A stretch of DNA of 64,000 nucleotides, taken from positions 22,241 to 86,240 of the forward strand of contig NZ_SWCO01000004.1 in NCBI RefSeq assembly GCF_005117025.1, read 5' to 3'. Made by a program: the position numbers and the translations under genes. Origin of the DNA: Alteromonas portus (GTDB lineage: Bacteria > Pseudomonadota > Gammaproteobacteria > Enterobacterales > Alteromonadaceae). The notes beneath the pieces are model-generated. The model did not search any database and was not told where the DNA came from. It was given only the letters and a program-made list of their open reading frames with translations. The first letter of the stretch is position 1, and each line of letters begins with the position of its first letter. Of this stretch, positions 21,373-31,125 are shown one piece after another.

Positions 21373-21669
21373 TCCTGCCTGTATCTGAATGAGTGCTCCA
21401 TATACGGAGCGCTTAGCTCACTTTTACTTATAGCTTACTATCAACATTTGAAAATTGACTTACCCTGCTTCGCTATTAGTATCGTATTCCAATTACCGTC
21501 TTTTAAGCTTGGCAGTGATTATGCCAATCCTGCAAGTTACCACGCAGGGTGTACGAGGGTTTGTTGATGTTTACTACACGCTTTTGCTGCGGTCTGTGTA
21601 GCATCTAGGCGGAGCGAATGTTTAACGTACTAACAGCCCTAATTACAATAAAGAAATCAGGAACAACAA

Positions 21670-22767
21670 ATGGCAGCTAACGCACTATTTCAACCTTATA
21701 CACAAGGTAACCTCTCATTAAACAACCGTATTGTTATGGCGCCCATGACTCGCCAGTTCTCCCCAAACGGAATTCCTACCTCTAATGTAGCCGCTTACTA
21801 CAAACGTCGCGCTCAAGGTGGAACAGGTTTAATTATCACGGAGGGAACCACAGTCAATGACAACGTCGCCACAATGGATGCTAATATTCCTCAATTTCAC
21901 GGAGACGAGGCCTTGGCCGCTTGGGCAAACGTGGTAAATGAGGTGCACAGTGTCGGCGGGAAAATAATGCCTCAGTTGTGGCATGTGGGTATGGCACGCG
22001 TTGCGGAAAAAGCGCCCTACCCTGAACTTCCAAGCGCGGGCCCCTCAGGGCTGTTCAAACCTGGTAAAAAGGGTGCTGAACCAATGACAGTTGAACATAT
22101 CGAATCTGTGATCTCTGCCTTTGCTCAAGCGGCAGCGGATGCCAAGACCATCGGCATGGATGGAATAGAGATCCACGGAGCACATGGTTATTTAATTGAC
22201 CAGTTTTTCTGGGAAGGCACTAATCAGCGTAGCGATAGTTGGGGTGGAAGTATGGAAAACCGCGGTCGTTTCGCGGTAGAAATAATTAAAGCCATTCGCG
22301 CTGCAACTGGTCCCGACTTCCCTATCGTTCTGCGCTACTCACAATGGAAACAACAAGACTACACCGCTCGATTAGCACACACACCTCAGGAGTTAGAGCA
22401 GTTCTTACTTCCTTTAAGTGAAGCCGGAGTCGATGTTTTTCATTGTTCTCAACGCCGTTACTGGGAGAGTGAATTTGAAGGCAGTGAACTAAACCTTGCA
22501 GGCTGGACTAAGAAGATAACAGGAAAACCTACGATTACCGTGGGTTCCGTTGGTCTTAATGACGACTTCTTTGGCGCATTTAAGGGCCAGGACTCTGCCA
22601 CCCGTTCTGTCGACGATTTACTTGAAAGATTAGATGCAGGTGAATTCGATCTGGTTGCAGTAGGAAGAGCACTATTACAAGATCCGAACTGGGCCAATAA
22701 AATAAAAGAAAACCGAACTGAAGAACTGGAACAGTATTCTGGAAAAGCGCTAGCTACTCTTTCTTAA
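21670..22767 (+). CDS. Old Yellow Enzyme family NADH:flavin oxidoreductase
   Basis: 365-residue FMN TIM-barrel of the 12-oxophytodienoate reductase/xenobiotic reductase type, likely reducing activated C=C bonds with NAD(P)H. Early strand RIVMAPMTRQF has the FMN-contacting Thr of classical OYEs. The substrate-anion pair is HGAHGYL (His-x-x-His), and DQFFWEGTNQRSDSWGGS follows. Late phosphate-binding GSVG and VAVGRALLQDPNWANK complete the barrel. AGGAA precedes the ATG. Substrate unknown. Confidence 0.9.
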   Translation: MAANALFQPYTQGNLSLNNRIVMAPMTRQFSPNGIPTSNVAAYYKRRAQGGTGLIITEGTTVNDNVATMDANIPQFHGDEALAAWANVVNEVHSVGGKIMPQLWHVGMARVAEKAPYPELPSAGPSGLFKPGKKGAEPMTVEHIESVISAFAQAAADAKTIGMDGIEIHGAHGYLIDQFFWEGTNQRSDSWGGSMENRGRFAVEIIKAIRAATGPDFPIVLRYSQWKQQDYTARLAHTPQELEQFLLPLSEAGVDVFHCSQRRYWESEFEGSELNLAGWTKKITGKPTITVGSVGLNDDFFGAFKGQDSATRSVDDLLERLDAGEFDLVAVGRALLQDPNWANKIKENRTEELEQYSGKALATLS

Positions 22768-22798
22768 GCGCAATTAGAATAAACGTAACTACTCACTT

Positions 22799-22823
22799 AA
22801 AACTAGCGCTACGCGCTAGTTTT
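22799..22823. terminator. Shared convergent terminator
   Basis: AAAACTAGCGC / GCGCTAGTTTT, an 11-bp perfect stem with 3-base loop. It ends the oxidoreductase and, on the other strand, contains the last codons and TAG of the convergent GGDEF-EAL gene. Confidence 0.75.
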
Positions 22824-25152
22824 CTTTCAAATATGTTTCAAAGTCACAGATGTGCATTGGCTTAGCAATCAGATATCCCTGCGCGTAGTCACATCCCATA
22901 GCGTTTAAAATATCAAACTGCTCTTGTGTTTCTACACCCTCGGCTACCACGCCGATACCCAGTTTTTTAGCCATAACAATTATCGCTTCGCATAATACTT
23001 TGTCGTTGCTTACATCAGTCATAGAGTTTACGAAGCTCTTGTCTATTTTTATGTAATCGGTAGGAAATTTTTTAAGGTAAGAAATCGAAGAAAAACCAGT
23101 ACCAAAATCATCTAAGGCAATATCTACGCCCGCCTGCCTGAATTGGAAAAGCTTCCTAGAAACGTCTGCGTCAGCTTCCATGAGTAAGTTTTCAGTCACT
23201 TCAAGTAATATAGAGCGCGCACTGAGCCCCTTATCAAGTAGCAGCGATAACCATTCAGTGATGTTAGATTCCTGATTAAAATAATGGCTTGGGGACGTGT
23301 TGATACTTATCTGAACATCCTTGCTAAGTGAGATTCGCCATTGCTTAATCCGTTTAGTGACTTCCTCGAAAACCCAGTTACTTATTTCGATAATTAGGCC
23401 TGATTCTTCAGCAAGAGGGATGAAATCATCTGGCGGTATTCGCCCTTTTTGAGGGTGCTGCCAGCGAAGCAAAGCTTCAGCTTTTAACTCTTTGGTACCG
23501 TTGAAGCACACAATGGGCTGGTACTCGAGGAACAGCTCGTTATTTTTTACGGCATAACGTAGGTCATTTAGTAAGGAAATTCTCTTAATTGCTGCTTTTT
23601 GCATGTCATGCGTAAAGTAATGGTAGCTATTTTTCCCCTGGGCTTTTGCACCATACATAGCCTGATCAGCATTTTTTAACAGCTCTTTCACGTTGGTTGC
23701 ATCATCGGGATAAAGAGTGATCCCCATGCTCGCACTCGTGTGTACGCGCTCAAATTCTAACGTGAAAGGCTTTACAATTTCGGATAAGAGTTTGTGAACC
23801 ACATTTTCTATTGAACTAAGTCCGCAAATACCATTTAGAATAATAACGAATTCATCGCCACCTAATCTTGATACGGTATCATCGGCCCGTAAACATTGGG
23901 TTATTCGCTTTGCAGACTCTACTAAAAGTTGGTCGCCTACATCGTGCCCTAGTGTGTCGTTAACATCTTTGAAATTGTCTAAGTCTAGAAATACAACAGC
24001 AACCTTTTCGTTCTCCCTATCAGCGGTTTTCATCGCCAATTGCAAGTGATCGAGCATTAAATTTCGGTTGGGTAAGCCTGTTAAAGCATCGAAGTTGGCC
24101 TGTCTCCATATCAGTCTGTTAGCCAATTCTCTTTCTATAGCAATGCTCGCGATATGCGCAAATTGCCTTATTAACACTTTTTCTTCTGCTGTAGGTATCG
24201 CCCTTTCGCGGTGATAAATAGCAAAAGTACCAATAGCTTCGCCATTCGCTCCTTGTATAGGTTGCGACCAGCACGCAGCTACACCCGCCGATGCCGCCAC
24301 GCCTTTCCAAGAAGACCAGAATGGATGAGTACTGATATCCTCAACGATAGTAGGTTCGTTCGTTGCCGCTGTGTTACCACACGAGCCAACACCTTCACCA
24401 ATTTCTACTCCGTCAATGGCGTCATTATAAAAGTCAGGCAAAGATGGCGCGGCACCTTTTTTAAGCTTTCCGTTCTCAAGCAGCAAAATACTGCAAATTT
24501 GTTCTTTGTATTCAGCTTCAATTGCATAAACAATGTCATGCAGAACAGTGTGTAAAGATTCTGCATTTACCACTTTTTCCAAAATAGCACTTCGCACGCG
24601 AGTTATTTTTTGTGTTTGCGCTAACTTAAATTGATATTCCTCTAACTGATCGGAAAGGTCGTTATAGTCCTTTTTGTTAAGTTCGTTCTCGACTAACTCA
24701 CCAAACCCTTTCAATTGTTGAATTTGAGACGCACTAAACTGCATGGGCTTATCGTCAAGGACACACAGCGTTCCTACCGCATGGCCTTCAAACACAAGCT
24801 GTACTCCAGCATAAAAACGAAAATGTGATCCCCCATTCACGTGAGGATTATCTCTGAAGCGCTCGTCTTCCAACATATCGGGTATGACTAAAGGGTCTTG
24901 CTGTGCAATGGTGTGAACGCACAAGGCTTCGTGCTTGGGTGTTTCGGTAATATCGATGTTCCACGATGACTTAAACCATTGACGACGCTCTTCAACAAAC
25001 GAAATAAATGCAAATTTACAATTGAAAGCTCGGCACGCTAACTGAGTAATTCGGTCAAAACGTGCTTCAACCGGGGTATCTGCTATGCCCAGCCTTTCTA
25101 ATGCACTTAGCCGCTCACGTTCATTAGTTATTCCCTGAAACTTACTCACCAT
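22816..25152 (-). CDS. GAF-GAF-GGDEF-EAL cyclic-di-GMP protein
   Basis: 778 residues, no membrane segment. Two N-terminal GAF-type sensor domains (about 15-155 and 190-335) precede a GGDEF domain and a C-terminal EAL domain. The GGDEF core RLGGDEF is intact, with an inhibitory I-site RADD five residues before it. The EAL domain keeps EALLRW, NTSPSHYF, DDFGTGFSS, KIDKSF and VAEGVET, so it looks catalytically competent as a phosphodiesterase. Which activity dominates cannot be read from sequence. AGGAGG lies 2 bases before ATG 25152 and 5 before the next codon, a GTG, so GTG 25149 may be the true start. Confidence 0.92.
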   Translation of the reverse strand: MVSKFQGITNERERLSALERLGIADTPVEARFDRITQLACRAFNCKFAFISFVEERRQWFKSSWNIDITETPKHEALCVHTIAQQDPLVIPDMLEDERFRDNPHVNGGSHFRFYAGVQLVFEGHAVGTLCVLDDKPMQFSASQIQQLKGFGELVENELNKKDYNDLSDQLEEYQFKLAQTQKITRVRSAILEKVVNAESLHTVLHDIVYAIEAEYKEQICSILLLENGKLKKGAAPSLPDFYNDAIDGVEIGEGVGSCGNTAATNEPTIVEDISTHPFWSSWKGVAASAGVAACWSQPIQGANGEAIGTFAIYHRERAIPTAEEKVLIRQFAHIASIAIERELANRLIWRQANFDALTGLPNRNLMLDHLQLAMKTADRENEKVAVVFLDLDNFKDVNDTLGHDVGDQLLVESAKRITQCLRADDTVSRLGGDEFVIILNGICGLSSIENVVHKLLSEIVKPFTLEFERVHTSASMGITLYPDDATNVKELLKNADQAMYGAKAQGKNSYHYFTHDMQKAAIKRISLLNDLRYAVKNNELFLEYQPIVCFNGTKELKAEALLRWQHPQKGRIPPDDFIPLAEESGLIIEISNWVFEEVTKRIKQWRISLSKDVQISINTSPSHYFNQESNITEWLSLLLDKGLSARSILLEVTENLLMEADADVSRKLFQFRQAGVDIALDDFGTGFSSISYLKKFPTDYIKIDKSFVNSMTDVSNDKVLCEAIIVMAKKLGIGVVAEGVETQEQFDILNAMGCDYAQGYLIAKPMHICDFETYLKEN

Positions 25153-25215
25153 CGCCTCCTGACTACACAAAAACTAGAACGCAAATTAAGTTTCTCCATT
25201 TACAAAAAAGGGTCG

Positions 25216-26400
25216 TTACGCCAATTGCACATTATTTCTGCCACCTTGTTTAGCTTTATAAAGTGCGTCGTCAGCCTGTGACAAAGCAGTCTCAATGGAA
25301 TTGTGCTCATCCATTACAAAAGAAACGCCGCCACTCACTGTGATGTCTATAAATTTACCGTCGACGTCCAAAGGGTTATTACTAATTCTGTCTCTTAATT
25401 TATCGGCTAACTTGAATGCCCCAGCGCGGTCAGTATCTGGTAGTAATAGTACAAACTCTTCTCCACCTATTCTTGCTACACAATCAGCATTCCGAGAAGA
25501 CATTTTCAATATTTTAGCAACGTGTTTAATCGCCTTATCACCTACTTCATGCCCATAGCTATCGTTAATGCGTTTGAAAAAGTCAATGTCTAGCATAACT
25601 ACTGAAAGCGGGCGTTTGTACCTTTGACTGTAGGCTAAGGCTTGCTGCGCAACAATTTGAAATGCGCGTCTGTTTAATAAGCCAGATAAGAAGTCAAAGT
25701 TTGCATCTCTTTGAAGTTTTTCTGCAAAACGGCTGACTTTTGCGACCATAGGCCTAAATATGAAGAATGCTTCTATTAATATAGTAAGAATAATAATGCC
25801 CAAAACAATATTTTGCGCATGGCGAAGTTCGTCGACTTTTTCACGACTTTCTTTCTCGTATTGTCCTACTATATTGTGTAATGGAATTAAGAGGTCGCTT
25901 TCTGCGAGTTGAAGAAACTTTAAGCTCTTCGTTGAGTTTAAAGTCATTGCCGCACCCGCTTCTTGTGTTAACACAGCTTTTATTTGCTCTTCAAACACCT
26001 TTATCTTGTTATCTACGTCAGAGGGAAAATAAAAGTAAAGGTTAAGAAGTGTTTCAGACAACGGGCTTGGTTCGCCCTTTTCTAATGCTTCAAAGTGCTC
26101 GGATAAGAGAAACTGGTGATTCTGTTTCATTTTCTCTATTGCAGCTATAGAAAGCCTTTGTGACTTTTCAGAACCGCTCAGAAGATAATCCACCGCAAAC
26201 AAACTGGCTCGTTGGGACAACATGCGCTGCTGACCACTTACGTTAACTATCTTCCCCGTATCGTTTTGTTCAGCGATAACGCTGTCCAGCATAAAGTGAA
26301 CAACTAATGACAAAATAGCGATTATGGAAAGAGAAACAACATACGTTAAGGTTAGTAGCCGACCTGGGTCATTAACCGTTATTGGATGGTCACTTTGCAT
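25216..26400 (-). CDS. Membrane diguanylate cyclase with PilJ-type sensor
   Basis: 394 residues: transmembrane segment near 15-37, a periplasmic PilJ/nitrate-sensor-like region (KIVNVSGQQRMLSQRASLFA), a second membrane segment near 198-220, and a GGDEF domain. The catalytic motif is GGEEF, with I-site RNAD five residues upstream, so an active, product-inhibited cyclase is expected. It lies directly upstream of, and parallel to, the GGDEF-EAL gene (63 bp), suggesting a paired signalling unit. Confidence 0.92.
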   Translation of the reverse strand: MQSDHPITVNDPGRLLTLTYVVSLSIIAILSLVVHFMLDSVIAEQNDTGKIVNVSGQQRMLSQRASLFAVDYLLSGSEKSQRLSIAAIEKMKQNHQFLLSEHFEALEKGEPSPLSETLLNLYFYFPSDVDNKIKVFEEQIKAVLTQEAGAAMTLNSTKSLKFLQLAESDLLIPLHNIVGQYEKESREKVDELRHAQNIVLGIIILTILIEAFFIFRPMVAKVSRFAEKLQRDANFDFLSGLLNRRAFQIVAQQALAYSQRYKRPLSVVMLDIDFFKRINDSYGHEVGDKAIKHVAKILKMSSRNADCVARIGGEEFVLLLPDTDRAGAFKLADKLRDRISNNPLDVDGKFIDITVSGGVSFVMDEHNSIETALSQADDALYKAKQGGRNNVQLA

Positions 26401-26577
26401 GCCAATACTCGAAAGATTAAGAGAAATATCACGTTAGCATTGTTTCACGCGACAAGCATTAACCTTTAGTCTAAAAATTCAACTGAAAACTCTATTTTTT
26501 TCCTAAAAAACCAATGCTTAGCAAAGTACACGGGGTATGACTTTATGCGCCAACGAGTAGTGCGCGCTAGGTCATAT

Positions 26578-27453
26578 CTATTTCTTAATGACTAAGTAGA
26601 TGCCGCCAAGAGTGGCTAACGACGCGATTAAGATTTGAACGTTAAGTTGTTCTCCTAATACTGCCCATCCCATCATGGTTGCGAGAACTGGAACGCTCAA
26701 CTGTACGGTAGCGGCAGTTGTTGACTTAATAAGTGGCAGCACGCTGTACCAAATAGCGTACCCGCAACCAGAGGCCAAAACTCCAGATGCTAAGGCGTAG
26801 TAAACACCGGTTGTATTTAAATCTAAATACTCAGCATTGCCCACTAACACAACAAAAAGCATCGGAACGCAAAGCAATGAAGCATAAACGAAGTTACCCG
26901 ATGTAGACAGCAGCGCAGAGGCACTTTTCTTACCTAATAGCGAATATATTCCCCAAGAAATACCTGCAATTACCATGACTGCGCCCGAAAGCAATGACGG
27001 CGCTGATGCACTCGGTAACAAAAGAATTATTAAACCGGTAAACGCAGAGGCGAAACCACACCACTGACGCTTTTTAAAGCGCTCACCATTTAATAGCCCA
27101 ACAGATATCATCGTCAGTTGTACCGCGCCGAAGAGCAACAGCGCGCCCGTGCCAGTAGACATAGATATGTATGCATAGGAAAAGCTAATAGCATAAGCAA
27201 ATAATGAAAGGCCGCCAAATACACTCGCATTACTTTTAAGGTCCTTCAATAAACCCTCAGTATGGTGGTGTTGTGGCTTTCTTCGTTTTGAATATAAAGA
27301 TAAAAACAAAAGAGCAAGTGCACCACTTACTATACGCAAGATAGTAAAGCTTACTGGGTCTATCGATGAATTTGCCAGTGCCATACGGCACAGAAGCGAG
27401 TTAGCCGCAAAAGCAAACATGGCAATGGCGACCAGTGAAAGAGTTTTAAGCAA
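26578..27453 (-). CDS. EamA/DMT-superfamily transporter
   Basis: About 291 residues with ten predicted transmembrane helices in two EamA halves, resembling drug/metabolite exporters. The frame is open to a TTG at 27507, but TTG 27453 (MLKTLSLVAIAMFAFAANSL) has GGGGA six bases upstream and gives the usual family length and N-terminal helix. The C-terminus ends LGGIYLVIKK. The substrate cannot be predicted. Parallel to purC but separated from it by a terminator. Confidence 0.82.
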   Translation of the reverse strand: MLKTLSLVAIAMFAFAANSLLCRMALANSSIDPVSFTILRIVSGALALLFLSLYSKRRKPQHHHTEGLLKDLKSNASVFGGLSLFAYAISFSYAYISMSTGTGALLLFGAVQLTMISVGLLNGERFKKRQWCGFASAFTGLIILLLPSASAPSLLSGAVMVIAGISWGIYSLLGKKSASALLSTSGNFVYASLLCVPMLFVVLVGNAEYLDLNTTGVYYALASGVLASGCGYAIWYSVLPLIKSTTAATVQLSVPVLATMMGWAVLGEQLNVQILIASLATLGGIYLVIKK

Positions 27454-27603
27454 GTGTTTCCCCGAGCATTTCGTTAGATTCAAAAACAAACACTGTGTGA
27501 TTTGCAATCAATAGCTTAAGTAGAAGATGTCTCAGCTAAACAAATCGAAAATGTCTAAAACGCAAGATAACACAAGGGACAAAAGTTTTAGTACCGCCCA
27601 AAC

Positions 27604-27631
27604 AAAAAGAGGGCCGTGAGGTCCTCTTTTT
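27604..27631 (-). terminator. Terminator after purC
   Basis: AAAAAGAGG / CCTCTTTTT with an inner GCC/GGT and loop GTGA. It closes the dapA-bamC-purC transcript. Confidence 0.85.
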
Positions 27632-27656
27632 ACTGGTATCTATGATGCCGAAATGG

Positions 27657-28370
27657 TTAAAGCGATAAGCCCAAGCGCTCGGCAACCTCTATATAGGTCT
27701 CTACAACTGAGCCAAGTCCTTGTCTGAAGCGATCTTTATCCATCTTCTTGCGGGTTTCTTTATCCCACAAGCGGCACCCGTCAGGCGTAAATTCATCACC
27801 TAGCACGATGTTGCCATCTTTATCGACACCAAACTCAAGTTTGTAGTCAACAAGTAACATGCCGGCCTCATCGAATAACGCTTTCAGTACACTGTTTACT
27901 TTGAAGGTTAGCGCCTTCATTTGTGCAATCTGTGACTCTGTAGCCCAACCGAATGACAAGATATGATAATCGTTCACCATTGGGTCGTGAAGCGCATCGT
28001 TTTTAAGGAAAAACTCGAAAATCGGTGGGCTTAGTTCTTTGCCCTCTTCCACACCTAGTCTGCGGACCAAAGAGCCTGCAGATAAGTTTCTCACCACGCA
28101 CTCGACAGGGATCATGTCCAGCTTTTTAACCAAAGACTCGGTATCAGAAACCAGCGCTTCAACTTGTGTTGCAATGCCCGCTTCTTCAAGCTTTGTCATT
28201 ATAAAGTGGTTAAACTTGTTGTTTACTTCACCTTTGCGGTCAAGCTGCTCAATTTTTTCACCGTCGAACGCAGAAGTGTCGTTTCTAAAGTGAAGGATCA
28301 GTTTATCGCTATCATCAGTGTAATAAACAGTTTTTGCTTTACCGCGGTAAAGCTCGTCGCGTTTTTCCAT
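27657..28370 (-). CDS. purC: SAICAR synthase
   Basis: Phosphoribosylaminoimidazole-succinocarboxamide synthase of purine synthesis, 237 residues like the E. coli enzyme. Signatures include [12 protein letters not shown] at the N-terminus, [30 protein letters not shown], and [11 protein letters not shown]...[14 protein letters not shown]. It starts 12 bp after bamC and is the last gene of the dapA-bamC-purC operon, as in E. coli. Confidence 0.97.
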   Translation of the reverse strand: MEKRDELYRGKAKTVYYTDDSDKLILHFRNDTSAFDGEKIEQLDRKGEVNNKFNHFIMTKLEEAGIATQVEALVSDTESLVKKLDMIPVECVVRNLSAGSLVRRLGVEEGKELSPPIFEFFLKNDALHDPMVNDYHILSFGWATESQIAQMKALTFKVNSVLKALFDEAGMLLVDYKLEFGVDKDGNIVLGDEFTPDGCRLWDKETRKKMDKDRFRQGLGSVVETYIEVAERLGLSL

Positions 28371-28382
28371 TCTCAGTCTCAG

Positions 28383-29486
28383 TTATATATCAAGGTTATC
28401 TTCTGACATGACCTCAGCAAATGCACTGTAAAGGTCGGAAACCTGATTTGCTTCAAACGGTACACTTTCATTATTCATAAAAGTTACTGACGTGCGATTT
28501 GCACCCGCTTTTGCAACTTTCAAACGATAATCACCTTTTTTAAGTAATTCTGTATCGCTTGAGAACAAACCGTCCCACCAACTACCTTGATCACCATTAT
28601 AGGTTACAAATAGAAGGCCGTTCGATTTATCTAAATCTTTAACGTCGAATCCAAGTTTACGAAGAACCAAAAGCATTCTTGGCCACGCTACATCGTACTG
28701 TGCTTCAACTAAGTAAGCTGCGTCGCCGTCAGCATTAAAGCCCATTTCAGTATTGATACCCTGACGGATCTTTGCAATTCTTCTCGTTTCCGCCAACTGA
28801 ATTTGGTATTCGTAATGACCGATAACCTGGTTCAATACATCAACTTCTTCACGGCGTTCTTCCATTGAAGACACATCGGCAATAACATCGTTGCCTAATG
28901 TCTGCATGTAGTCTTTTAATTCAACCGTCAGTGCAGCGCTTCGACCGTGAGGTTTAACTTCTAAACTGAATTCAAAACGACGACCAACTTCACTCTCTTC
29001 ATCAGTGAAACTGTACCAAGGACCATCAATTTCTTTAGTAATGACCATCCAATCTGTGATCAGCACTTTGTCTTCTGGGCTGAAGCTATCAACACCGATG
29101 CCTTGCTCATCCAAGAAACTCAATAACGAATTCCAAATAGCTTGGCTTAAAGGTTGGCTATCATCTACTTGGTCAAACCAAATAGTTGCTGAGCCTTTTC
29201 CTTCTTCAACATGTGAACCGGTAACTAGCGGGAGAACAAGCGCTGGCGAGCGCACCACTAAGTTCTTACCCACTAAAGATGGATCAGCTTCTTGGCCTAA
29301 TTCAGGTAAGGCAAAATCTCGTGAAAAAGTAGGTTTACTTAATTCAGGTGGTACTTCTAATGTCTTTTGTTCTTTAGTTTTTAAGTACTCGTAGCTACCT
29401 GACGCGGTTTTTCTATCTAGTTGGCTTGAACAACCTGCAAGTGCAACCATTGCTACTGAACTTGCTATAGCCAGCGTTCTTTTCAT
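28383..29486 (-). CDS. bamC: Outer membrane assembly lipoprotein BamC
   Basis: Part of the BAM complex that inserts beta-barrel proteins into the outer membrane. The 367-residue protein starts with a lipoprotein signal, lipobox LAGC at residues 16-19. An unstructured N-terminal segment (KTASGSYEYLKTKEQKTLEV) is followed by two helix-grip domains (about 100-220 and 245-360). AAGGA precedes the ATG. It lies between dapA and purC with 12-bp gaps, the conserved arrangement. Confidence 0.95.
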   Translation of the reverse strand: MKRTLAIASSVAMVALAGCSSQLDRKTASGSYEYLKTKEQKTLEVPPELSKPTFSRDFALPELGQEADPSLVGKNLVVRSPALVLPLVTGSHVEEGKGSATIWFDQVDDSQPLSQAIWNSLLSFLDEQGIGVDSFSPEDKVLITDWMVITKEIDGPWYSFTDEESEVGRRFEFSLEVKPHGRSAALTVELKDYMQTLGNDVIADVSSMEERREEVDVLNQVIGHYEYQIQLAETRRIAKIRQGINTEMGFNADGDAAYLVEAQYDVAWPRMLLVLRKLGFDVKDLDKSNGLLFVTYNGDQGSWWDGLFSSDTELLKKGDYRLKVAKAGANRTSVTFMNNESVPFEANQVSDLYSAFAEVMSEDNLDI

Positions 29487-29498
29487 CTGTGTTCCTTA

Positions 29499-30383
29499 TT
29501 AACCAGAAATCAATGCGTATTTTTTTAGTAGTTCTTCGATACGTTTTTGGCTTGATAGTTCCGGTAAAACCATAGGTAATCGCATAACAGCGCTTTCCAT
29601 CATGCCCATTTTATATAACGCCCACTTAGGCATTACAGGGTTTGGCTCAATGAAAAGGTCGCTGTGTAGCAACTTTATTGTCTCGTCGATGGCTCGACAC
29701 TTATCGAAATCTTTACTCAGGGCTGCTTCGCACATTTGAGCTATAGCTTTTGGTGCGATGTTGGCGGTAACAGAAATGACACCATGTCCGCCTTCACACA
29801 TAAATTCAGCGCTTGTGCCGTCGTCGCCACTCAAAAGAACAAAGTCATCGGGAACCAATGGCTGTGTAGCTTTAAGGCGCGCAATATTACCAGTTGCGTC
29901 TTTAAGACCAACAATATTTTTATGTGCTGATAATTCTGCAACTGTCTCAGGCAACATATCGGCTACGGTACGGCCCGGTACGTTATAAAGAATAACGGGA
30001 AGGTCACTGGCATCAGCAATGGCATTAAAATGCGCTACCATTCCTCTTTGCTGTGGCTTGTTATAATAAGGCACAACGCTTAAGAAACCGTCGATACCGG
30101 TAGAACCTAACTGTTCGGTAAGAAAGATGGCCTCGTCAGTAGAGTTAGCACCACTACCCGCGATAACTGGAATAGCGCCCGAAGCCATTGCTACTGTTTC
30201 TTTGACTACATCGATATGTTCATCAAACGGTAGCGTTGCTGACTCACCCGTAGTTCCAACCGACACAATACCATGTGTGCCCTGCTCAACATGAAACTTA
30301 ACAAGTTTCTCTAAAGACTTGTAATCAATATCGCCGTTTTCGAGCATCGGCGTGACGAGTGCTACGTAACTACCAGTAAACAT
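29499..30383 (-). CDS. dapA: 4-hydroxy-tetrahydrodipicolinate synthase
   Basis: Condenses pyruvate with aspartate semialdehyde in the lysine/diaminopimelate pathway. The 294 residues include the Schiff-base Lys161 in IVGLKDATGN, catalytic Tyr133 in LYNVPGRT, and Thr44-Thr45 in GTTGESAT. First gene of the dapA-bamC-purC operon, divergent from gcvR across 178 bp. Confidence 0.97.
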   Translation of the reverse strand: MFTGSYVALVTPMLENGDIDYKSLEKLVKFHVEQGTHGIVSVGTTGESATLPFDEHIDVVKETVAMASGAIPVIAGSGANSTDEAIFLTEQLGSTGIDGFLSVVPYYNKPQQRGMVAHFNAIADASDLPVILYNVPGRTVADMLPETVAELSAHKNIVGLKDATGNIARLKATQPLVPDDFVLLSGDDGTSAEFMCEGGHGVISVTANIAPKAIAQMCEAALSKDFDKCRAIDETIKLLHSDLFIEPNPVMPKWALYKMGMMESAVMRLPMVLPELSSQKRIEELLKKYALISG

Positions 30384-30561
30384 AATCTCTCCGCAAAATG
30401 TGAGCGCACATGGTAAATATGTCGGTGCTTAAACACAAGTAATAGCGCGTGTAAAATGACAAGAATTTGACAATATCTTATTCAAACGCAAGAAAAAGGC
30501 GCTGACTTCTAAAAAAACTCTGTGCTAACATCCCGACATTATTAACATTGAAGTGAAGTAG

Positions 30562-31125
30562 ATGTCGAAACACCAACTTATCGTCACCATTCTGGGTACA
30601 GACAAAAGTGGCATTTTAAGCGAAATTGCAACGACAGTATCAGAAGCTCAGTGCAATATTCTCGATAGTAGACAAGCTATATATGGCAGAGAGTTCTCGT
30701 TGACAATGATCATCGAAGGAGCGCAAAGCGCCATAACAAAAGCAGAATGTATTCTACCTCCTCTATTCCAGCGACTGGATTTGTTGTCAATGATGAAGCG
30801 TACAAGTCATCATGAAAAGCAGAATCTTGCGCACTTGTTTAATGTTGAGTTTAGTGGTGAAGATACAGCGGGCCTTATTAAAGCAGTGACTGGCTTTTTC
30901 GCTGACCGACACGCAATGATAAGCGCGTTTCGTCAACGTACGTTTAAAGACAAAGTCACTGGAAAAGACAATATGCGATGTAAATTTGTTGTTTCGATTC
31001 CTTCTGATGAAAATGTTGATGCTTTAGAATCTGATCTAATGTCCCTGTTCGATGCGTTAAATGTGACAGGCAAAGTAGTAGACAAACATAAAAAGGATCC
31101 CAATGAAAACGTTACAAGCTGGTGA
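30562..31125 (+). CDS. gcvR: Glycine cleavage system repressor GcvR
   Basis: 187 residues made of two ACT domains (about 4-85 and 92-175). The first starts HQLIVTILGTDKSGILSEIA and the second NVEFSGEDTAGLIKAVTGFF. GcvR inhibits the activator GcvA when glycine is low. Location between dapA and bcp is conserved with E. coli. Its 3' end overlaps bcp by 23 bp. Confidence 0.93.
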   Translation: MSKHQLIVTILGTDKSGILSEIATTVSEAQCNILDSRQAIYGREFSLTMIIEGAQSAITKAECILPPLFQRLDLLSMMKRTSHHEKQNLAHLFNVEFSGEDTAGLIKAVTGFFADRHAMISAFRQRTFKDKVTGKDNMRCKFVVSIPSDENVDALESDLMSLFDALNVTGKVVDKHKKDPNENVTSW

